The notes beneath the pieces are model-generated. The model searched no databases and was not told the origin of the DNA. It was given only the letters and a program-made list of their open reading frames with translations. The position numbers and the translations under genes were made by a program. From an uncultured Clostridia bacterium (GTDB lineage: Bacteria; Bacillota; Clostridia; Christensenellales; UBA1242), in assembly GCA_947366645.1 (NCBI GenBank), contig CANBAX010000030.1, positions 1 to 9,001 on the forward strand: 9,001 bases of DNA, written 5' to 3'. Numbering within the stretch: position 1 is the first letter of the stretch; every line of letters begins with the position of its first letter. Positions 6,411-9,001 of this stretch are shown one piece after another.

Positions 6411-6704
6411 TCAACAAAAATCTGAGTTTGTTTTTTCACCATTTGGACCTATATAAGGAGGTCTAGGGTTTTTGGGATTATCCCAGTTAACATAATGGTC
6501 GTGTGGCCAATCATGGTATCCTCCCCCATGTGACCAGTCGCGATACCAAATGATTTTGCCATCGGGTCCATACCAGCCCTGTTGCAATAAATTTCCAATT
6601 CCATCATACAAATCTAGCCTTGTATTTGGCAACCATATTCTTGGCAAAGAACCTACTCGTCCAATTATCTTGTCTATTCCGCCACTCGGCTTACACATTC
6701 CCAT
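6411..6704 (-). CDS. Small His/Trp-rich protein, candidate toxin module
   Basis: This 97-residue protein has a Gly-rich start (PSGGIDKIIGRVGSLPRIW) and a core of DLYDGIGNLLQQGWYGPDGK followed by DWSHGGGYHDWPHDHYVNW, with His59, 64, 68 and 70. The order 'LYD-x-x-G, WYGPDGK, D-W/Y-x-H-G, PH-x-H-x-x-x-W' is one I associate with the C-terminal toxin modules of polymorphic toxins, in which the His cluster would be catalytic or metal-binding. Here it stands alone, without the large delivery protein such modules usually end. A strong ribosome binding site (GGAGG, 6716-6712, 7 nt spacing) and an ATG overlapping the previous stop (TAATG) support real translation. It is followed by the zinc-ribbon gene after 12 nt. 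Activity as a toxin is not demonstrated by the sequence. Confidence 0.65.
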   Translation of the reverse strand: MGMCKPSGGIDKIIGRVGSLPRIWLPNTRLDLYDGIGNLLQQGWYGPDGKIIWYRDWSHGGGYHDWPHDHYVNWDNPKNPRPPYIGPNGEKTNSDFC

Positions 6705-6838
6705 TATAACACCTCCAATGGCAAAAGTTCAAAAGTTTTTGAAGTTGTTTCACCACCAATGCCTGTAAGTTGAAATTTTAATAGTTTTCCTACTGAATTT
6801 TTCACCTTAAAACTAGTGAAAAATTTTCCAACAACATT
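6704..6838 (-). pseudogene. 44-codon start-less frame ending in TAATG, possible gene remnant
   Basis: Directly after the HNH stop codon, in the same frame, 44 codons stay open until a TAA at 6706-6704 whose last A is the first base of the next gene's ATG. The encoded peptide looks protein-like (FKVKNSVGKLLKFQLTGIGG, then a tail ending FELLPLEVL). There is no ATG in frame; the only candidate start is a GTG at 6805 without good ribosome binding site spacing. It may be the C-terminal remnant of a deleted gene, or the readthrough tail of the HNH protein. Chance is also possible in 135 bp. Confidence 0.35.
6796..6825. repeat. 10-bp perfect inverted repeat after the HNH gene
   Basis: AATTTTTCAC (6796-6805) and GTGAAAAATT (6816-6825) are perfect complements around a 10-nt loop. 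It starts 14 bp after the HNH stop in the direction of transcription. Neither strand has a clean T tract after it, so it is a weak terminator at best. It could be an RNA-processing or stability hairpin, or a protein site. Confidence 0.55.
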
Positions 6839-7528
6839 TTATTTAGTTTTTACTTTTTGTTCATCTATAAACCAATCTATTTTATTTACATTATCGCAAT
6901 TAATATTTATAATGTTTTGGTAATTATCAACTTTTATATTTGAAATAGAAGGTTCGGAATAATACAAATTTTTGCTATTTATTAAAAACAAATTTTTATA
7001 ATTGATTTTTATAAAATCGTAATCGTTCCAGTCTATATTCTCGTAAGGATTTTTTATTAGAGGAATAGTGTTTTGCTTGTAATCAATTCCTTTTCCACCA
7101 AATTTTTCTAAATTTGCAATTATTTTCCACCTAAAAATTTTGTTTCGTTCTTCATATTCAATTAATGATTTATTAAGATGTTTTGCAAACTGCATTTCTG
7201 AGCAGTTGTTTACCATTATAAAATGTCTTTGTGCTTCTTCGCCAAAACCCAGTCTTACTGAGTTTTTAAAATGTTTTACGCCGTGACATCTTGAACAAAT
7301 TGCTTTGATATATTTTAAAGTTTGTGTTTTCTTTTTTATATCAAAATCCCATTCTTCATGCACATCAAGTTCATCAGTATTATAACCGCATATTTCACAT
7401 TGTCCATTTGCTCTTTTAAGAGCAAACTCTCTTAGTTTGTCCCAATCATTTTTAGAGAGTGTTTTGCTAAAATCGTTATTCCAAGCGCCTTTTGGTAAAA
7501 TATTAAATGTCAGTTTTAAAGCTTCCAT
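6839..7528 (-). CDS. HNH endonuclease
   Basis: This 229-residue protein contains an HNH nuclease domain at about 28-115. A CEIC pair (Cys44, 47) and CSRC (Cys78, 81) would hold a structural zinc, with HEEW (57-60) and CHGVKH (His82, His86) as the catalytic ββα-metal region. The lead-in DWDKLREFALKRANGQC is typical. HNH domains nick or cleave DNA; the target here is unknown. The C-terminal half (about 140-229) is rich in N, I, K and Y, is not recognised, and may set specificity or be a separate module. AGGAG lies 6 nt before the ATG and overlaps the TAG stop of the upstream DUF4417-like gene, so the two were co-transcribed. In this context it could be a nuclease effector or a mobile-element remnant; no immunity partner is certain. 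Confidence 0.85.
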   Translation of the reverse strand: MEALKLTFNILPKGAWNNDFSKTLSKNDWDKLREFALKRANGQCEICGYNTDELDVHEEWDFDIKKKTQTLKYIKAICSRCHGVKHFKNSVRLGFGEEAQRHFIMVNNCSEMQFAKHLNKSLIEYEERNKIFRWKIIANLEKFGGKGIDYKQNTIPLIKNPYENIDWNDYDFIKINYKNLFLINSKNLYYSEPSISNIKVDNYQNIININCDNVNKIDWFIDEQKVKTK

Positions 7529-7537
7529 ATCTTACTC

Positions 7538-7966
7538 CTAAATTTCCGGATAGAGTTCGCCAGCAAGATATTTTCTTGAAAACTCTTCAAATCCAATTTT
7601 TTTAATAAGCTCACTGTTGAATGGGTCAATAGCTTTAATATTGCCAGCCATTTCTTCAAAAGGTGTACCGTAACAAATAATTGCACTTGGTTTTATTTTT
7701 TTCATCATAATTTCATAGCCCTCCATAAATCCTTTTTTGTTATCTTCTCTTGTGTAGGTAGATACTGCCACAACAGAGCCTTCTTCAACGCCATCACAAA
7801 AGAAATCAAAACAGCCATAAGAGCCCCAAGAAATGGTTGGAATTACAAGCATTCCTTGTTTTTGCCAAAACGCACCACACCAACGATTTTTAAAAACGCT
7901 GTCAATTTGTCTTGCAAGAGGCATATCTTTATAGGTACTGAATTCAGGCGTTAAAAGCGCATGGTG
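7538..7966 (-). pseudogene. 5'-truncated DUF4417-like gene
   Basis: The readable part matches the C-terminal two thirds of DUF4417-type proteins: FKNRWCGAFWQKQGMLVIPT, then ISWG, FDFFCDGVEEGSVVAVSTYT, and KPSAIICYGTPFEEMAGNI. Homology does not begin at the ATG at 7924. In the same frame it extends 14 codons further back (LLTPEFSTYKD just before MPLARQ) to a TAA at 7969-7967. Full-length members carry roughly another 60-100 residues before this. The N-terminal part is therefore missing and no ribosome binding site precedes the ATG. The gene is probably a remnant left by a deletion or insertion whose edge lies near 7967, beside the terminator of the next unit. It may still supply the 5' context for the HNH gene. 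Confidence 0.7.
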
Positions 7967-7986
7967 TTAATCGAGTTTTTGAATTC

Positions 7987-8013
7987 AAAAAAGCAGGACG
8001 TCTGTCCTGCTTT
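7987..8013 (-). terminator. Strong terminator after the acidic partner gene
   Basis: AAAGCAGGAC (7990-7999) pairs perfectly with GTCCTGCTTT (8004-8013) around GTCT: a 10-bp GC-containing stem. Read on the minus strand, it ends in six T residues. It touches the stop codon of the gene at 8013-8393 and isolates that two-gene unit from the DUF4417 remnant. Confidence 0.92.
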
Positions 8014-8393
8014 CATGATTTATAATCATATGGAATTTTATTTTTCTTTTCGCCGAGTAGATTCATAATATATCCGCCTTCGACCTTGCACCACCACTTC
8101 TTGTTGTGCAGGGGAATGCTTTCAAGAATGTCGTCATCGGTAGCGTTGCTTTCTTCAACAACTTCTAAATCTTCGATTGGAATTTCAAGAAAAACATCAT
8201 CTTTAACTGTTGAAATATTCTCATCAGTCCATTCAAAATTTTTATCCCAAAATCTTTCATCAATAAAAACCACTTCAAAACAATTGTCTCTTATTTCGGC
8301 CGAATTGATTCTACCAATGCGGCCATTAAAAACACCATTCTCATTGTAATACTTACAGTTTTTAATAACTTTAACTTTATCAAACAATTTCAT
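8013..8393 (-). CDS. Small acidic protein, partner of the Cys/His-cluster protein
   Basis: This 126-residue protein starts MKLFDKVKVIKN. It has an N-terminal beta-rich, SH3/KOW-like segment (about 1-48, with NGRIGRI at 23-29 and FEVVFID at 39-45), an acidic middle (IEDLEVVEESNATDDDILE, 73-91), and a well-defined ending with WWCKVEGGYIMNLLGEKKNK (100-119). I do not recognise a named family. The start at 8393 is chosen over an in-frame TTG at 8402 because it has AGGAGG at 9 nt and overlaps the previous stop as ATGA, a classic coupled junction. Position right after a larger gene, small size and acidity fit an immunity or antidote protein, but this is inference. A strong terminator follows immediately. 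Confidence 0.8.
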   Translation of the reverse strand: MKLFDKVKVIKNCKYYNENGVFNGRIGRINSAEIRDNCFEVVFIDERFWDKNFEWTDENISTVKDDVFLEIPIEDLEVVEESNATDDDILESIPLHNKKWWCKVEGGYIMNLLGEKKNKIPYDYKS

Positions 8394-9001
8394 TTTCCCC
8401 AACCTCCTATTGGTGTGTTATTTTTTAGTTTTCCATTTGGATAAACAATGTAACTTGAAGTGATTTTGTAGGTTTTTCCAAGTTTTTCCCTTTTACCTGG
8501 GAAAGGTAGATTCAACCTAATTCTAAAACCATATTTTTTCTTTTTTTCTTCAGGTGGATTATTTATGTAATCTCCTTGGCAGTAAGCCTCTTTACTTAGT
8601 TTTTCCAGCAACTGAAAAACTTCAAACTTATCATCTTCATTATATCCCATTTTACTTAACCATACTTTTTTGTCTTGAAATAAGTAATCCATTCTTCGTT
8701 CCAAATCGAAAATTGTTATTTGATTTGGAGTGGGCGAATTAATTGGGTATTTTTTGTCATGACATTTGGGGTGATATAGACCTCTGTTTATCAGTGGTAT
8801 TTGTAAAACTGAATATTTTGAATAATTAAACTCGTTAGGTCGTTTATTTGGTTCATTTTTAAACCAGCATCTATTTACTATTGTACAAGTTACACAATGT
8901 GGTTTAATAATTTCTTCGTCATAATTCGCTTCTGCAAAGCTTTCAATAGTCCACTTTGATTTTGGGTCTTCAATTCTTATCCAATCACTTAACCATGCAA
9001 T
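8390..9001 (-). CDS. Cys/His-cluster protein, 5' end beyond the window; candidate toxin
   Basis: The frame is open from the window edge for 203 codons, so the true start lies beyond base 9001. An in-frame TTG at 8704 is not its start, because coding-like sequence continues upstream without a stop. Visible residues 35-81 hold a metal-binding type cluster: HCVTC (His35, Cys36, Cys39), NRCWF (Cys45) and YHPKCH (His77, Cys80, His81). A helical region follows (about 97-145), then a basic beta-rich C-terminus: FRIRLNLPFPGKREKLGKTY, then KITSSYIVYPNGKLK and TPIGGW. The last part resembles C-terminal toxin domains, but I cannot name the family. Its TGA overlaps the ATG of the acidic partner (ATGA), so both are made together. 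Toxin activity is inferred from arrangement only. Confidence 0.8.
   Translation of the reverse strand: MAWLSDWIRIEDPKSKWTIESFAEANYDEEIIKPHCVTCTIVNRCWFKNEPNKRPNEFNYSKYSVLQIPLINRGLYHPKCHDKKYPINSPTPNQITIFDLERRMDYLFQDKKVWLSKMGYNEDDKFEVFQLLEKLSKEAYCQGDYINNPPEEKKKKYGFRIRLNLPFPGKREKLGKTYKITSSYIVYPNGKLKNNTPIGGWGK
8403..8408 (-). promoter_or_regulatory. Ribosome binding site deciding the start at 8393
   Basis: AGGAGG on the minus strand lies inside the end of the upstream coding frame, 9 nt before the ATG at 8393. It favours that start over the TTG at 8402, which would lie directly against it. Confidence 0.8.

Noticed and set aside
7940..7986. Paired GAATTC sequences as insertion-element boundaries
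   Set aside because: They are six-base palindromes only 41 bp apart, with no flanking target duplication and no transposase. Insufficient evidence.
5943..9001. CRISPR array, tRNA or rRNA genes
   Set aside because: No regularly spaced repeats, and no tRNA- or rRNA-like conserved sequence, were seen here or elsewhere in the window.

Overview
The window looks like a low-GC Bacillota (Clostridia-type) chromosome. The main evidence is a Spo0A-family response regulator. AT-rich codon use, AGGAG-type ribosome binding sites, sigma-A-like promoters (TTGACA/TATAAT with 17-bp spacers) and short hairpin-plus-T terminators agree with this. The first 37 bases are Illumina TruSeq read-1 adapter, not genome, so this is an untrimmed end of a short-read (probably metagenomic) contig, and gene content starts at a ribosome binding site directly after it.

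Left block, + strand (47-3951): a secreted beta-propeller-type lipoprotein; a Spo0A homolog whose phosphoacceptor Asp is replaced by Glu; a small Smr-domain protein; a PflA-like radical SAM protein; and a three-helix membrane protein. These are mostly single-gene units. Several terminator stems overlap stop codons and the next promoter follows at once. The Smr and radical SAM genes appear to be leaderless, with a -10 box ending exactly 6 nt before the ATG. A bidirectional terminator at 3952-3973 closes the block.

Middle block, - strand (3972-5820): a coiled-coil, tail-fibre-like protein of 402 residues, and upstream of it a predicted surface protein with a signal peptide, an SH3b-like domain and a C-terminal anchor. 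The surface protein gene is the third predicted leaderless gene; its start is corrected here to 5820.

Right block, - strand (5943-9001): accessory DNA resembling a polymorphic-toxin/immunity cassette region. In transcription order it holds: a protein of at least 203 residues, open at the window edge, with a Cys/His cluster; a small acidic partner joined to it by an ATGA overlap; a terminator; a 5'-truncated DUF4417-like gene; an HNH endonuclease; a 44-codon start-less frame ending in TAATG; a small His-rich toxin-module-like protein; and a zinc-ribbon protein resembling cysteine-rich immunity proteins. The two tight pairs (8390-9001 with 8013-8393, and 6411-6704 with 5943-6398) are the best candidates for toxin-immunity or related two-gene systems. 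That role is inferred from arrangement and motifs, not shown. Truncated pieces between the pairs suggest turnover of this island.
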